64,000 nt of DNA, from the NCBI RefSeq assembly GCF_006227205.1, contig NZ_VCNG01000024.1, positions 1 to 64,000 on the forward strand, written 5' to 3'. The notes under the pieces are model-generated. The model was not told where the DNA came from and did no database searches. It saw only the letters and a list, made by a program, of their open reading frames with translations. Within the stretch, counting starts at the first letter, position 1. Each line of letters opens with the position of its first letter. The position numbers and the translations under genes were made by a program. This document shows positions 36,001-43,924 of the stretch, one piece after another. The DNA is from Pseudomonas sp. ICMP22404. GTDB lineage: Bacteria > Pseudomonadota > Gammaproteobacteria > Pseudomonadales > Pseudomonadaceae.

Positions 36001-37388
36001 CCTTCGGCGAGCATCTGCAACAGTGCCTGGTAATGCCCTTCGTCCAATTCGGCGTAGGGCGCAGCACGGCGAAAGGTGTCCAGCAGCGCCTGTTCCTGCC
36101 ATTCCTGGCAACTGACCTCGGCGACGATCTGCTGAGCCAGCACGTCCAGCGGTGCCTTGGGGATGTGCAGGATGTCCAGTTCACCCCGGCGTACGCAATC
36201 GAGCAGGGCGGCGCACTCGATCAGGTCGTCGCGGGTGGTGGCGAACAGGCGTCCCTTGGGCGTGCCGCCGACCTGGTGGCCGGAGCGGCCAACCCGTTGC
36301 AGGAACGCCGAAATCGAGCGGGGCGAGGCGATCTGGCACACCAGGTCGACGTCGCCGATGTCGATGCCCAACTCCAGGGACGCGGTGGCGATCAGCACCT
36401 GCAATTCGCCGCGTTTGAGCCGCTGCTCGGCATCGAGGCGAAATTCTTTCGCCAGGCTGCCATGGTGGGCGGCCACGGCGTCCTTGCCCAGGCGCTCGCT
36501 CAAATGGCGGCTCAGGCGTTCGGCCAGGCGCCGGGTATTGACGAACACCAGGGTGGTGCGGTGTGCCCGGGCGAGCTCGGCGAGGCGGTTGTAGACCAGT
36601 TCCCACACATCATTGGCCATCACCGCCGAGAGCGGCACCGGCGGCACCTCGATGTCCAGGTCGCGGGGACGGGCATGGCCGATGTCGACGATTTCGCACG
36701 AGCGACCTTCGCCCACCAGAAAGCGTGACACTGCTTCGATGGGTTTTTGCGTGGCGGACAGGCCGATGCGCACCAGCGGCTCGCTGCACAGCGCTTGCAG
36801 GCGTTCCAGACTCAGGGCCAGGTGGCTGCCGCGCTTGCTGGCGGCGATGGCGTGGATTTCATCGACGATCACCGTGCGGGTACTGGCGAGCATCTGCCGG
36901 CCGGAATCGGAACCGAGCAGCACGTAGAGCGATTCGGGCGTGGTCACCAGAATGTGCGGCGCGGTCTTGCGCATCGCCGTGCGTTCTTTCTGCGGTGTGT
37001 CGCCAGTGCGTACGGCGGTGGTGATTTGCAGGGCTGGCAGGCCCATCTGCCGCAATTGTTCGGTGATGCCGGCCAGCGGGGTTTGCAGGTTGATCCGGAT
37101 ATCGTTGCTCAGGGCCTTGAGCGGCGAGACGTAGACCACCAGGGTCTGGTCCGGCAGGCCGCCCTGTTCCAGGCCCCGGTGCACCAGCTCGTCAAGCACG
37201 GCGAGAAACGCCGTGAGGGTCTTGCCCGAACCGGTGGGCGCGGCCACGAGGGTCGAACGACGCTGACCGATCAACGGCCACGCCCGGGCCTGGGCGGCCG
37301 TGACCGCCGGGAAGGTCTGGCCGAACCAGGCACGGACGGCGGGGTGAAAGCCTGCCATGGCGTGGTCGGCTGCAAGGGGCAGATTCAT
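33075..37388 (-). CDS. lhr: Large superfamily 2 helicase Lhr
   Basis: The protein is 1437 aa from the ATG at 37388; the family N terminus begins here, and the longer in-frame reading runs into a REP element. The core has Walker A GSGKT (53-57), DEIH box (176-179), SAT-like LSATQKP and motif VI QRVGRSGH. The winged-helix and Lhr C-terminal domains follow. Lhr is a 3'-5' DNA/RNA-DNA helicase linked to DNA repair. It stands alone, convergent with the mscS-like gene. Confidence 0.95.
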   Translation of the reverse strand: MNLPLAADHAMAGFHPAVRAWFGQTFPAVTAAQARAWPLIGQRRSTLVAAPTGSGKTLTAFLAVLDELVHRGLEQGGLPDQTLVVYVSPLKALSNDIRINLQTPLAGITEQLRQMGLPALQITTAVRTGDTPQKERTAMRKTAPHILVTTPESLYVLLGSDSGRQMLASTRTVIVDEIHAIAASKRGSHLALSLERLQALCSEPLVRIGLSATQKPIEAVSRFLVGEGRSCEIVDIGHARPRDLDIEVPPVPLSAVMANDVWELVYNRLAELARAHRTTLVFVNTRRLAERLSRHLSERLGKDAVAAHHGSLAKEFRLDAEQRLKRGELQVLIATASLELGIDIGDVDLVCQIASPRSISAFLQRVGRSGHQVGGTPKGRLFATTRDDLIECAALLDCVRRGELDILHIPKAPLDVLAQQIVAEVSCQEWQEQALLDTFRRAAPYAELDEGHYQALLQMLAEGLNGRQGVRSAYLHRDAVTRTLRGRRGSKLTAVTSGGTIPDNADYSVLLEPQGLNIGSVNEDFAVESIAGDVFQLGNTSYRIIRVETGRVRVEDAQGQPPTIPFWLGEAPGRSAELSLAVARLQAQLDQLLGATPGNLQPALDWLTGTLQLNLASAEQLVDYLAPARLAFGALPSQDTLVMERFFDESGGTQLIIHTPFGSRINRAWGLALRKRFCRTFNFELQAAASEDAIVLSLSTSHSFELDEVWRYLNSHSAEQILVQAVLDAPLFGVRWRWNAGVALALPRYTGGRKVAPQIQRMKSEDLIASVFPDQIACLENLAGEREIPDHPLVEQTLDDCLHEAMDSEGWLALLRRMEAGEVRLISRDLPAPSPLAAEILSARPYTFLDDAPLEERRTQAVINRRWSDPQSTDDLGALDAEAIQSVREEAWPTPANLDEMHEALMSLACIADSEARAHESWPGWLQALAERGRASHVQISAERGLWVPLERLTCLQGIYPQAQWQPALTPLAGVDEAWDSDEAVVEVLRARLSAFGPLPLTAIAYPLGLSTAQATQALAHLEQQGYVLRGRFTPGTSQEEWCERHLLARIHRYTVKRLRREIEPVMLQDFMRFLFDWQHLSPSTQGRGSAVLPSIVSQFEGYPAAASAWDSDLLPARIKDYSASWLDELCRSGKLVWTRLSARQKASATALRSTPVVLLPRSQVSLWSSLTEQTPLSELSLKTQKVHQALSEHGALFFDELLHEAHLLRAELEIALQELVGAGLVNADSFAGLRALITPASKRQARSSRRGRGAFVGGMDDAGRWALLRRSQPAPTEGNRPAPTPPDTLEHIAMTLLRRYGVVFWRLLEREADWLPSWRELLRTFHRLEARGEIRGGRFVSGLAGEQFALPEAIPLLREVRRRPTDGSVIAVCGVDPLNLAGTLLPGAKVPALASNRLVYRDGMPVAAQIAGKLHFWMELDVQAMGEIRSKLIQRN

Positions 37389-37459
37389 AGGGGCAGTTAT
37401 GCGGGTGGGATGGGGAAGATGCAAGTACTGGCTGATATCTCCGTTGCCTGGCAGGCCCC

Positions 37460-37529
37460 ATCGCGAGCAGGCTCGCTCCCACAGGATGGAGCACCACAGA
37501 GCCATTGTGGGAGCGAGCCTGCTCGCGAT
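37460..37529. repeat. REPIN (two inverted REP copies)
   Basis: REP copies at 37460-37483 and 37506-37529 lie in the 288-bp gap between the divergent lhr and sugar-nucleotide genes, so in a promoter region. The rest of the gap holds no clear promoter by eye. Confidence 0.9.
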
Positions 37530-37676
37530 GGGGCCCTGAAGCGCGGCGCAAAATCCCCGATCTGCACTTTACGGATGACGGTTGCGCACTAAACCCGCAA
37601 AATGCAACGATTCCGGCAACGCCTGCGGGTGTTGTCGATCAAATTCTTGTGCCAACAGACTGGGCCTGCGAACTTT

Positions 37677-38561
37677 ATGCGAATGCGCCTTATGTTACTG
37701 GGCGGCGGAAATGCCCTTGGGCAGGCGCTGATTCGCCTCGGTGCGGAAGAAGACATCGGTTTTCTCGCCCCCCGCCCCCCCGAAGATGGCTGGGATGCCG
37801 CGAGCCTGACGCAGCTGCTCGACGACACCCGTCCGGACGCCTTGATCAACCTGGCGTACTACTTCGACTGGTTTCAGGCCGAGGTCGTCAGCGAGCAGCG
37901 CCTGGCCAGCCAGGAGCGCGCGGTCGAGCGCCTGGCCGAATTGTGCCAGCACCACAATATCGTCTTGCTGCAACCGTCGAGCTATCGCGTGTTCGACGGC
38001 TCCCGCGCCACCGCCTACAGCGAAAAAGACGAGCCCGTGCCCCTGGGCCTGCGGGGTCAGGCCTTGTGGCGGATCGAGCAGAGTGTGCGCGCCACGTGCC
38101 CGCAACATGTCCTGCTGCGCTTCGGCTGGCTGCTGGACGACAGCGCCGACGGCATCCTCGGACGTTTTCTCGCCCGGGCCGAACAGCCCGAGGAGCTGTT
38201 GCTGGCCGATGACCGTCGAGGCAACCCGACGCCGGTGGACGACGCTGCCCGGGTGATCATCTCCGTGCTCAAACAACTCGACTGCGCCGCGCCGCTGTGG
38301 GGCACTTACCATTACGCCGGACATGAGGCGACCACGCCGCTGGCGCTGGGCCAGGCGATCCTCACCGAAGCCCGCGCCCTGCATCCGCTGGCAATCGAGT
38401 CGCCCACGCCCCAGGCCCACGCCGCACGACCGGATGCCGCGGAAGAACCGCAGCATGCGGTACTGGCCTGCAAGAAAATTCTGCACACTTTCGGGATCAA
38501 GCCCCGCGCCTGGCGCGCCGCACTCCCGGGCTTACTGGATAGGTTTTATCGCCATGGCTGA
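37677..38561 (+). CDS. RmlD-like NAD(P)-binding sugar-nucleotide protein
   Basis: The protein is 294 aa from the ATG at 37677 (MRMRLMLLGGGNALG); a second ATG at 37683 is nearly as good. The Rossmann loop is GGGNALGQ in place of the usual GxxGxxG. The family resembles dTDP-4-dehydrorhamnose reductase, but the YxxxK pair is not obvious, so catalysis is uncertain. It overlaps the next epimerase gene by 8 bases. The pair followed by ompW/oprG matches the P. aeruginosa order PA4069-PA4067. Confidence 0.8.
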   Translation: MRMRLMLLGGGNALGQALIRLGAEEDIGFLAPRPPEDGWDAASLTQLLDDTRPDALINLAYYFDWFQAEVVSEQRLASQERAVERLAELCQHHNIVLLQPSSYRVFDGSRATAYSEKDEPVPLGLRGQALWRIEQSVRATCPQHVLLRFGWLLDDSADGILGRFLARAEQPEELLLADDRRGNPTPVDDAARVIISVLKQLDCAAPLWGTYHYAGHEATTPLALGQAILTEARALHPLAIESPTPQAHAARPDAAEEPQHAVLACKKILHTFGIKPRAWRAALPGLLDRFYRHG

Positions 38562-39483
38562 CGGCCCTGTTTTAATCACCGGCGGTGCGGGTTTCATTGG
38601 TTCACACCTGACCGACGCCTTGCTCGCCAAGGGGCATTCGGTGCGCATCCTGGATGACCTGTCCACTGGCAAGCGCAGCAACCTGCCGCTGGACAATCCC
38701 GCTGTCGAACTGATCGAAGGCGACGTCGCCGACGCCGCCCTGGTGGCGCGGGCCATGGTCGGCTGCAGCGCCGTGGCGCACCTGGCCGCAGTGGCTTCGG
38801 TGCAAGCCTCGGTAGACGACCCGGTGCGTACTCACCAGAGCAATTTCATCGGCACCCTGAATGTCTGCGAAGCCATGCGCCAGGCCGGCGTGAAACGGGT
38901 GCTGTTCGCCTCAAGCGCAGCGGTCTATGGCAACAACGGCGAAGGCCAGTCCATCGACGAAGAGACCCCCAAGGCCCCGCTAACGCCCTATGCCTCGGAC
39001 AAACTGGCCAGCGAGTTCTACTTCGACTTCTACCGCCGCCAGCACGCGCTGGAGCCGGTGGTGTTCCGCTTCTTCAACATCTACGGCCCGCGCCAGGACC
39101 CGTCATCGCCGTATTCCGGGGTCATCAGCATCTTCAGCGAGCGGGCACAGAAAGGCTTGCCGATCACCGTGTTCGGCGATGGCGAGCAGACCCGGGATTT
39201 CGTCTACGTCGAAGACCTGGTGGATTTGCTGGTGCAGGCCATCGAGAAGCCTGAGGTGGAAGTCGGGGCGGTGAACGTCGGCTGGAACCAGGCCACGACT
39301 CTCAAGCAAATGCTTCAGGCCCTGGCCACGGTTGTCGGTGACCTGCCTCCGGTCAGCTACGGCCCGGCGCGTTCGGGGGACATCCGCCATTCCCGGGCCG
39401 ATAACCATCGGCTGTTGCAGCGCTTCAGCTTCCCGCAACAGACGCCGATGAGTGTGGGGCTGGCGCGGCTGTTGGGTCGCTGA
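38554..39483 (+). CDS. NAD-dependent epimerase/dehydratase (UDP-glucose 4-epimerase-like)
   Basis: The protein is 309 aa from the ATG at 38554. It is an extended SDR with GGAGFIGSH (9-17), a serine in FASSAAVYGN, the catalytic Tyr-x-x-x-Lys in PYASDKLASE, and the substrate loop RFFNIYGPRQDP. The product could be a UDP- or dTDP-sugar for surface polysaccharide. It is cotranscribed with the upstream RmlD-like gene. Confidence 0.9.
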   Translation: MADGPVLITGGAGFIGSHLTDALLAKGHSVRILDDLSTGKRSNLPLDNPAVELIEGDVADAALVARAMVGCSAVAHLAAVASVQASVDDPVRTHQSNFIGTLNVCEAMRQAGVKRVLFASSAAVYGNNGEGQSIDEETPKAPLTPYASDKLASEFYFDFYRRQHALEPVVFRFFNIYGPRQDPSSPYSGVISIFSERAQKGLPITVFGDGEQTRDFVYVEDLVDLLVQAIEKPEVEVGAVNVGWNQATTLKQMLQALATVVGDLPPVSYGPARSGDIRHSRADNHRLLQRFSFPQQTPMSVGLARLLGR

Positions 39484-39506
39484 GTTTCCAATAGGCACAA
39501 AAAAAC

Positions 39507-39595
39507 TGTGGGAGCGAGCCTGCTCGCGATAGCGGCATGACAGTCACTGAAGAGGTGAATGTCAGGCCGCCATCGCGAGCAGGCTCGCTCCCACA
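39507..39595. repeat. REPIN, opposite arrangement
   Basis: REP copies are at 39507-39530 and 39572-39595, in the reverse relative order to the copies at 26.5, 33.0 and 37.5 kb (outer ends facing the other way), between the convergent epimerase and ompW genes. Confidence 0.9.
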
Positions 39596-39619
39596 GGGGC
39601 ATCTTATGTTCTGGTTCGG

Positions 39620-40318
39620 TTAGAACTTGTAACCCAACCCCACCATGTAGATCCACGGATCCACATCGACATTCACCTTGGCCCGGGTGCCACCGGCCAC
39701 GGCGTTGTTGTCGACATACGCCGTGGTGTCGATGTCGATGTAACGGATCTGGCCGTTGATCATGATGTTGTCGGTCAGCATGTAGTCAGCGCCCACTTGC
39801 CATGCCATGCCCCAACTGTTGCTCGCCCGGAAGTTGCTGAAGCCGTTGGCGCTGGCTTCGCTGCCGACATGTTCGTCGTAGATCCAGGTGTAGTTGATGC
39901 CGGCGCCGACATACGGTTGGAATGCCGATTTGGCCTCGAGTGGGTAGTAGACCAGGCTCAGGGTCGGTGGCAGGTGCTTGAGGGTGCCGAGCTTGCCGTT
40001 GGCCGCGCCCAGGGCGGTGCCCTTGATCTTCACGTCGTGCTCGAACGGCGAGGCTGCCAACAGCTCGATGCCCAGGTGGTCGGTCATCATGTAGGCAAAG
40101 TTCAAGCCCAGTTGCGTGTCGCTGCTCATGGTCGCTTTGCCACCTAGATCGGCACCGGCTAGGGGGCCACGGTCGACCTTGACGCTGGAACTGTCGGCTT
40201 CCGGATTGACGGTGATGGCGCCGGCGCGAACGATGATATCGCCGGCCGTATGGGCCTGGGCGAGAGGGGCTGTGAGCGCGAGGGCGACGAGGGAAGCGCT
40301 GAGCAAGGACTTGTGCAT
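39620..40318 (-). CDS. oprG: OmpW-family outer membrane protein (OprG)
   Basis: The protein is 232 aa from the ATG at 40318 behind TGGAG. The signal peptide is MHKSLLSASLVALALTAPLA.. with cleavage after QAHA-type residues near 22. It is an eight-stranded barrel that carries small hydrophobic molecules across the outer membrane. It ends in Tyr-Lys-Phe, with the C-terminal aromatic signal for BAM. A good ANR/FNR-type box lies about 70 bp upstream, in line with the oxygen- and iron-responsive oprG of P. aeruginosa. Confidence 0.93.
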   Translation of the reverse strand: MHKSLLSASLVALALTAPLAQAHTAGDIIVRAGAITVNPEADSSSVKVDRGPLAGADLGGKATMSSDTQLGLNFAYMMTDHLGIELLAASPFEHDVKIKGTALGAANGKLGTLKHLPPTLSLVYYPLEAKSAFQPYVGAGINYTWIYDEHVGSEASANGFSNFRASNSWGMAWQVGADYMLTDNIMINGQIRYIDIDTTAYVDNNAVAGGTRAKVNVDVDPWIYMVGLGYKF

Positions 40319-40352
40319 GGGGGCTCCAGAGGACATTTCAAAAGGATGTCCC

Positions 40353-40394
40353 ATGGTACGGAGGCGTCTGGTTCCGTCTTTTGACTCAGCTCAA
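40353..40394 (-). promoter_or_regulatory. ANR (FNR-type) box and -10 of oprG/ompW
   Basis: The box at 40381-40394 reads TTGAGCTGAGTCAA on the minus strand, 8 of 10 consensus bases in the TTGAT-N4-ATCAA arms. A -10-like TACCAT (40353-40358 on the plus coordinate) lies 22 bp downstream of the box. This is the class II spacing, where the activator sits at about -41.5. Confidence 0.6.
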
Positions 40395-40424
40395 TGAAAG
40401 TGTGATGAGCCCTTTGAGGGCCTC

Positions 40425-40499
40425 ATCGCGAGCAGGCCCGCTCTTACACTGATCGTGAGAACACCAACGATCCCATGTGGGAGCGAGCCTGCTCGCGAT
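40425..40499. repeat. REPIN with one decayed arm
   Basis: The copy at 40476-40499 matches the consensus; the left copy (40425-40448) has several changes (GGCCCGCTCTTACA). It lies between the DUF3299 gene and the ompW promoter. Confidence 0.85.
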
Positions 40500-40532
40500 A
40501 GCTATTTCACAGACAATGCATGACCACCGGAT

Positions 40533-41066
40533 TCACTCCGGCAGCTCATACACATAAATCTTCTCAGCCTCCATCTGATACCCGGCATCGGCCAGTTCGC
40601 TGGTGGACGGCTTGACCTGCATCGGCCCTTCGACCCAGTACGGTTGATACAGCTCATCGAGCTTCACCCCGACTTCGCTCTTCACATGCACGATCTGGTT
40701 CGAAGGCGGTGGCGGCACATGGATACAGGCACCGAAATACGGCACCAGCAAGAAGTCCGTGGTGCGGCCTTCCTCGCTCACTTCCAACGGCACGATGTAG
40801 CCCGGCAAACGAATCTGCTGGCCATCGAGCGCCTTGACCACCGGTGCGTTGGGCAGGTCCTGTTTGGCGGCCGGGGCGGATTCGGCGGACAGTGCAGTGC
40901 TCATCTGCGACAGGTCATGCAACGGGGTCATGTTCGGCACTTCCGGCGGCGCGTCGGGCGGGATCATTTCCGACCAGGCCAGGTCCCTCGGCTCGGCCGC
41001 CCACAGTGGCAGGGCGACCATCATCAACAGCGCAAACAGGGCGCGGGGCATCTTCAATGTCCTCAT
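40533..41066 (-). CDS. DUF3299 periplasmic protein
   Basis: The protein is 177 aa from the ATG at 41066, whose ATGA overlaps the permease stop. The signal peptide is MRTLKMPRALFALLMMVALP... with cleavage near AlaAla-Glu. The DUF3299 core has LPGYIVPLEVSEEGRTTDFLLVPYFGACIH followed by PPPPSNQ. It is the last gene of the set DUF2796 - ABC ATPase - permease - DUF3299, matching P. aeruginosa PA4063-PA4066, which is induced by zinc limitation. A role in zinc handling is inferred. Confidence 0.85.
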   Translation of the reverse strand: MRTLKMPRALFALLMMVALPLWAAEPRDLAWSEMIPPDAPPEVPNMTPLHDLSQMSTALSAESAPAAKQDLPNAPVVKALDGQQIRLPGYIVPLEVSEEGRTTDFLLVPYFGACIHVPPPPSNQIVHVKSEVGVKLDELYQPYWVEGPMQVKPSTSELADAGYQMEAEKIYVYELPE

Positions 41067-42328
41067 AAACGGATCGACAAGCCGTCGGCCAACGATTGGC
41101 GATAGGCGCGCCAGGCCGGCACGCTGCCCATCAGCAGGGCGGCGATCAGGATGCCAGCCATGAGCGTCCATTCATATTCGCTTGGCCAGCTCAACGGCAG
41201 GTATAAGCCGTAGGCCGACTGTACGTAACCCTGGGCGCCGCCGATGCCGATGTACAGCAAGGCCAGCCCGGCGGCGACCCCGGTCAATGCCAGGGCAAAG
41301 GCTTCCAGCACCAGCAGGCTCGCGATGTGCCACGGCCGCGCGCCCACCGAGCGCAAGATCGCCATCTCCCGACGACGCTCGTTGAGACTGGTTAGGATCG
41401 CCGTGAGCATGCCGATCAACCCGGTCAGGACGACGAACAGCGAAATCACGAACAAGGCTTTTTCCGCCGTGCCCATCAGGCTCCACAACTCTTGCAGGGC
41501 CACGCCGGGCAGGATCGCCAGCAATGGCTCGCCCCGGAACTCATTGATTTCGCGCTGCAAGGCAAAGGTGGAGATCTTGCTGTTGAGGCCGAGCATGAAC
41601 GCGGTGATGGCCTGGGGCGTGAGGTCCATATTGCGGGCCTGGTCGGCGCTTATGCGACCGTTGCCCTGGGCCGGCACGCCGTTCTTCCAATCGATGTGGA
41701 TCGCTTCCATGCCGCCGAGGCTGATGTGCAGTGTGCGGTCCACCGGGGTGCCGGTGCGCTTGAGAATGCCGACCACGGTGAAGGGCTTGTCGTCATGCTT
41801 GACCAGGCTGATGGCCGCTACGCCGTGGGCCAGCACCAGTTTGTCGCCGAGCTTGTAATGCAGCGCCTCGGCCACTTCGGCACCGAGCACCACTTCAAAC
41901 GGGTCGCTGGCGAAAGCCCGGCCGTCGGCCAGTTCCAGGTGTTGCTGGCGGCCGTACTGGTAATGCTCGAAATAGGCCTCGGTGGTGCCCATTACTCGGT
42001 AGCCGCGATGGGAATCACCGAGCGACATGGGGATTGCCCACTTCACTTTCGGGTTGCTGGCGAAATGTTCGAAGCTGTCCCAGCGAATGTTGTTGGTGGC
42101 GTTGCCGATGCGAAACACCGAGTACAGCAACAGGTTCACCGAGCCGGAACGGGCGCCGACGATCAGGTCGGTGCCGCTGATGGTGCTGGCAAAACTGGCT
42201 TTTGCCTCGGTGCGCACCCGCTCCACCGCCAGCAGCAGGCAGACCGACAGGGCGATGGCGAAGGCAGTGAGGATCGCAGTGAAACGGCGGTTTGCCAGGC
42301 TGGCCATGGCTAGACGGAACAAATACAT
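41063..42328 (-). CDS. ABC transporter permease, FtsX/MacB type
   Basis: The protein is 421 aa from the ATG at 42328 (MYLFRLAMASLANRR). Helix 1 (about 15-40) is followed by a large periplasmic MacB_PCD domain (about 45-275) and three C-terminal helices (FtsX domain), with the coupling helix region NERRREMAILRSVGARPWHI. Proteins of this type often work as mechanotransmitters for periplasmic partners and not as classical importers. It overlaps the DUF3299 start by 4 bases. Confidence 0.9.
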   Translation of the reverse strand: MYLFRLAMASLANRRFTAILTAFAIALSVCLLLAVERVRTEAKASFASTISGTDLIVGARSGSVNLLLYSVFRIGNATNNIRWDSFEHFASNPKVKWAIPMSLGDSHRGYRVMGTTEAYFEHYQYGRQQHLELADGRAFASDPFEVVLGAEVAEALHYKLGDKLVLAHGVAAISLVKHDDKPFTVVGILKRTGTPVDRTLHISLGGMEAIHIDWKNGVPAQGNGRISADQARNMDLTPQAITAFMLGLNSKISTFALQREINEFRGEPLLAILPGVALQELWSLMGTAEKALFVISLFVVLTGLIGMLTAILTSLNERRREMAILRSVGARPWHIASLLVLEAFALALTGVAAGLALLYIGIGGAQGYVQSAYGLYLPLSWPSEYEWTLMAGILIAALLMGSVPAWRAYRQSLADGLSIRL

Positions 42329-42329
42329 C

Positions 42330-43040
42330 TCAGACCTCGAGTGGCTTGGCGGCACGATTGAGATCGGCCAGCGAGAGGTTGCGGTCGAACAGCGGCGCCA
42401 GGCTCTGGTCATGGCTGACGAACAGCAGGCTTGAGCTGGCCTCGCGGCATTCGGCGAACAGCAGCCGCAGGAAGTTTTCCCGGGCGTCGTAGTCCAGGGC
42501 CGAGGTCGGTTCGTCGGCGATCACCAGTTCCGGCTGGCCGATCAACGCCCTGGCGGCGGCGACCCGTTGCTGCTGGCCGATGGACAGCGAGTCGGCGCGG
42601 CGCTCCAGCAGGTTCGGGTCGGTCAGCCCCAGGTGAGTCAGCAGCGTGGCGGCGGCCTGATCGATGCTGCCGTGGCGCTGGATGGCTCGTTGGGCCCGCA
42701 GCCTGGAAAAATGGCAGGGCAGCTCGACGTTCTCGCGCACCGAGAGAAACGGCAGCAGGTTGAATTGCTGGAAGATGTAGCCGGTGTGGTCCACGCGAAA
42801 GCGGTCGCGGCTGCCGGCACCCAGTTCGGTGAGCGGCTGGCCGAGCAGGCGGATGCTGCCGCGATCCGGCGTCTGCACCCCGCCCAGCAGCCCTAGCAAG
42901 GTGGTTTTGCCACTGCCGCTGGGCCCTTTGAGGAACAGGGTTTCGCCGGCTTCGAGGCGAAAGGCCGGGATGTCCAGCAGTGGCGGATGCCCGGGCCAGC
43001 TGAAGACCAGGTCGGACAGTTCGATGAGTGCTTGGGTCAT
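42330..43040 (-). CDS. ABC transporter ATP-binding protein, MacB/LolD type
   Basis: The protein is 236 aa from the ATG at 43040; an upstream in-frame GTG lies inside a REP element and is rejected. Walker A is GPSGSGKTT (39-47), signature LSIGQQQR, Walker B LVIADEPTS, and the H-loop LLFVSHDQ. The permease starts only one base beyond its stop. A REPIN lies between this gene and the DUF2796 gene upstream. Confidence 0.93.
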   Translation of the reverse strand: MTQALIELSDLVFSWPGHPPLLDIPAFRLEAGETLFLKGPSGSGKTTLLGLLGGVQTPDRGSIRLLGQPLTELGAGSRDRFRVDHTGYIFQQFNLLPFLSVRENVELPCHFSRLRAQRAIQRHGSIDQAAATLLTHLGLTDPNLLERRADSLSIGQQQRVAAARALIGQPELVIADEPTSALDYDARENFLRLLFAECREASSSLLFVSHDQSLAPLFDRNLSLADLNRAAKPLEV

Positions 43041-43081
43041 GGTGGCTGATATCAGGATGATGGAAGCCCCTGTGGAGTACC

Positions 43082-43173
43082 TGTGGGAGCAAAGCTTGTC
43101 CACGATGGGCTTGTCACATTCAACGTCGATGTCGACGGTCGGACCGCTATCGCGAGCAAGCTTTGCTCCCACA
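43082..43173. repeat. REPIN, variant (GCAAAGCTTGC type) inside the ABC operon
   Basis: Two inverted copies (43082-43106 and 43149-43173) have a changed stem, GCAAAGCTTG in place of GCGAGCCTGC, a different subtype from the other loci. It sits between two genes transcribed in the same direction. Confidence 0.85.
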
Positions 43174-43201
43174 GGCTTCCACCGCAGGGCGTGCAGTGTA
43201 T

Positions 43202-43792
43202 TCAGAACTTCAGCGATGGCGCCTTGGCCGTCACTTCCACGCCTTGCTGGCCGCTCGGGCTGATCAGTTGTACCTGAATTTTCTGGGTGGCCGGGAAGGT
43301 TTTGAACAGCGTCGCCAGGTCGAGGTTCTTCAAGGCACCGGGTGTGGCGCAGGTGAACTGGTAGTGGGCGTGGATTTCGCTGTGCTCGTGGTGGTGCTCG
43401 TCACCGTCGGTGTCTTCGTCTTCGTCATGCTGTTCATGATCCGGTTCATCACCGAACAACGGGCTTTCCAGTTCCTGCTGGGCCAGGGTGCATTGGGCGG
43501 CGGCCGGCAGGTTGAACAGTGCCAGTGGCTTCTCAAGACGCGCCCGGGCCGCTTCGACCTTGGCCTTGTCGGCATCGCTGGTGGCTTCGTGTTCAAAGCC
43601 GACCAGGTTCATGGCCGGGCTCTCCAGCTCGAGCTCCAGGGTCTGGCCGTCGAGCGCAGCGTTCAGGCGGCCAACGCCGTGTTCATGGGCACCCAGGCTG
43701 CCGTGCTCATGATCATGGTCGTGCTCGACCGCCGCATGAGCAACGGCCAATGGCAGCAGGGCGAACGGCAAAGCAAGAAGCAGACGACGCAT
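43202..43792 (-). CDS. DUF2796 His-rich periplasmic protein
   Basis: The protein is 196 aa with a signal peptide (MRRLLLALPFALLPLAVAHA). There are two His/Asp-rich stretches: EHDHDHEHGSLGAHEHG at the mature N terminus and a long Asp/Glu/His run at about 120-146. They are typical of zinc-binding periplasmic proteins. It is the first gene of the ABC cluster, preceded by a candidate Zur box at 43827-43839. The P. aeruginosa homologue (PA4063) belongs to the zinc-starvation response. Confidence 0.85.
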   Translation of the reverse strand: MRRLLLALPFALLPLAVAHAAVEHDHDHEHGSLGAHEHGVGRLNAALDGQTLELELESPAMNLVGFEHEATSDADKAKVEAARARLEKPLALFNLPAAAQCTLAQQELESPLFGDEPDHEQHDEDEDTDGDEHHHEHSEIHAHYQFTCATPGALKNLDLATLFKTFPATQKIQVQLISPSGQQGVEVTAKAPSLKF

Positions 43793-43826
43793 GACGAGTC
43801 TCCAGACAAAGTGAATATTTTGTTAT

Positions 43827-43839
43827 GTAATCTTATAAC
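43827..43839 (-). promoter_or_regulatory. Candidate Zur box before the DUF2796-ABC operon
   Basis: The core GTAATCTTATAAC matches 10 of 12 fixed positions of the gammaproteobacterial Zur core GTTATANTATAAC. It lies 35 bp before the start codon, in an AT-rich block in otherwise GC-rich DNA. The outer flanks match poorly. Confidence 0.5.
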
Positions 43840-43924
43840 GAATTTGCACAGAGTTTGACCGTCTGCTTGGCGTCGCGCAAGGCCCATGGGAGCATGGGAA
43901 CATTAAATCTTCAGGAGCACGGTG

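Noticed and set aside
34578..36728. A 716-codon open frame opposite lhr
   Set aside because: It is a shadow of the helicase gene, caused by codon bias; no motif is seen.
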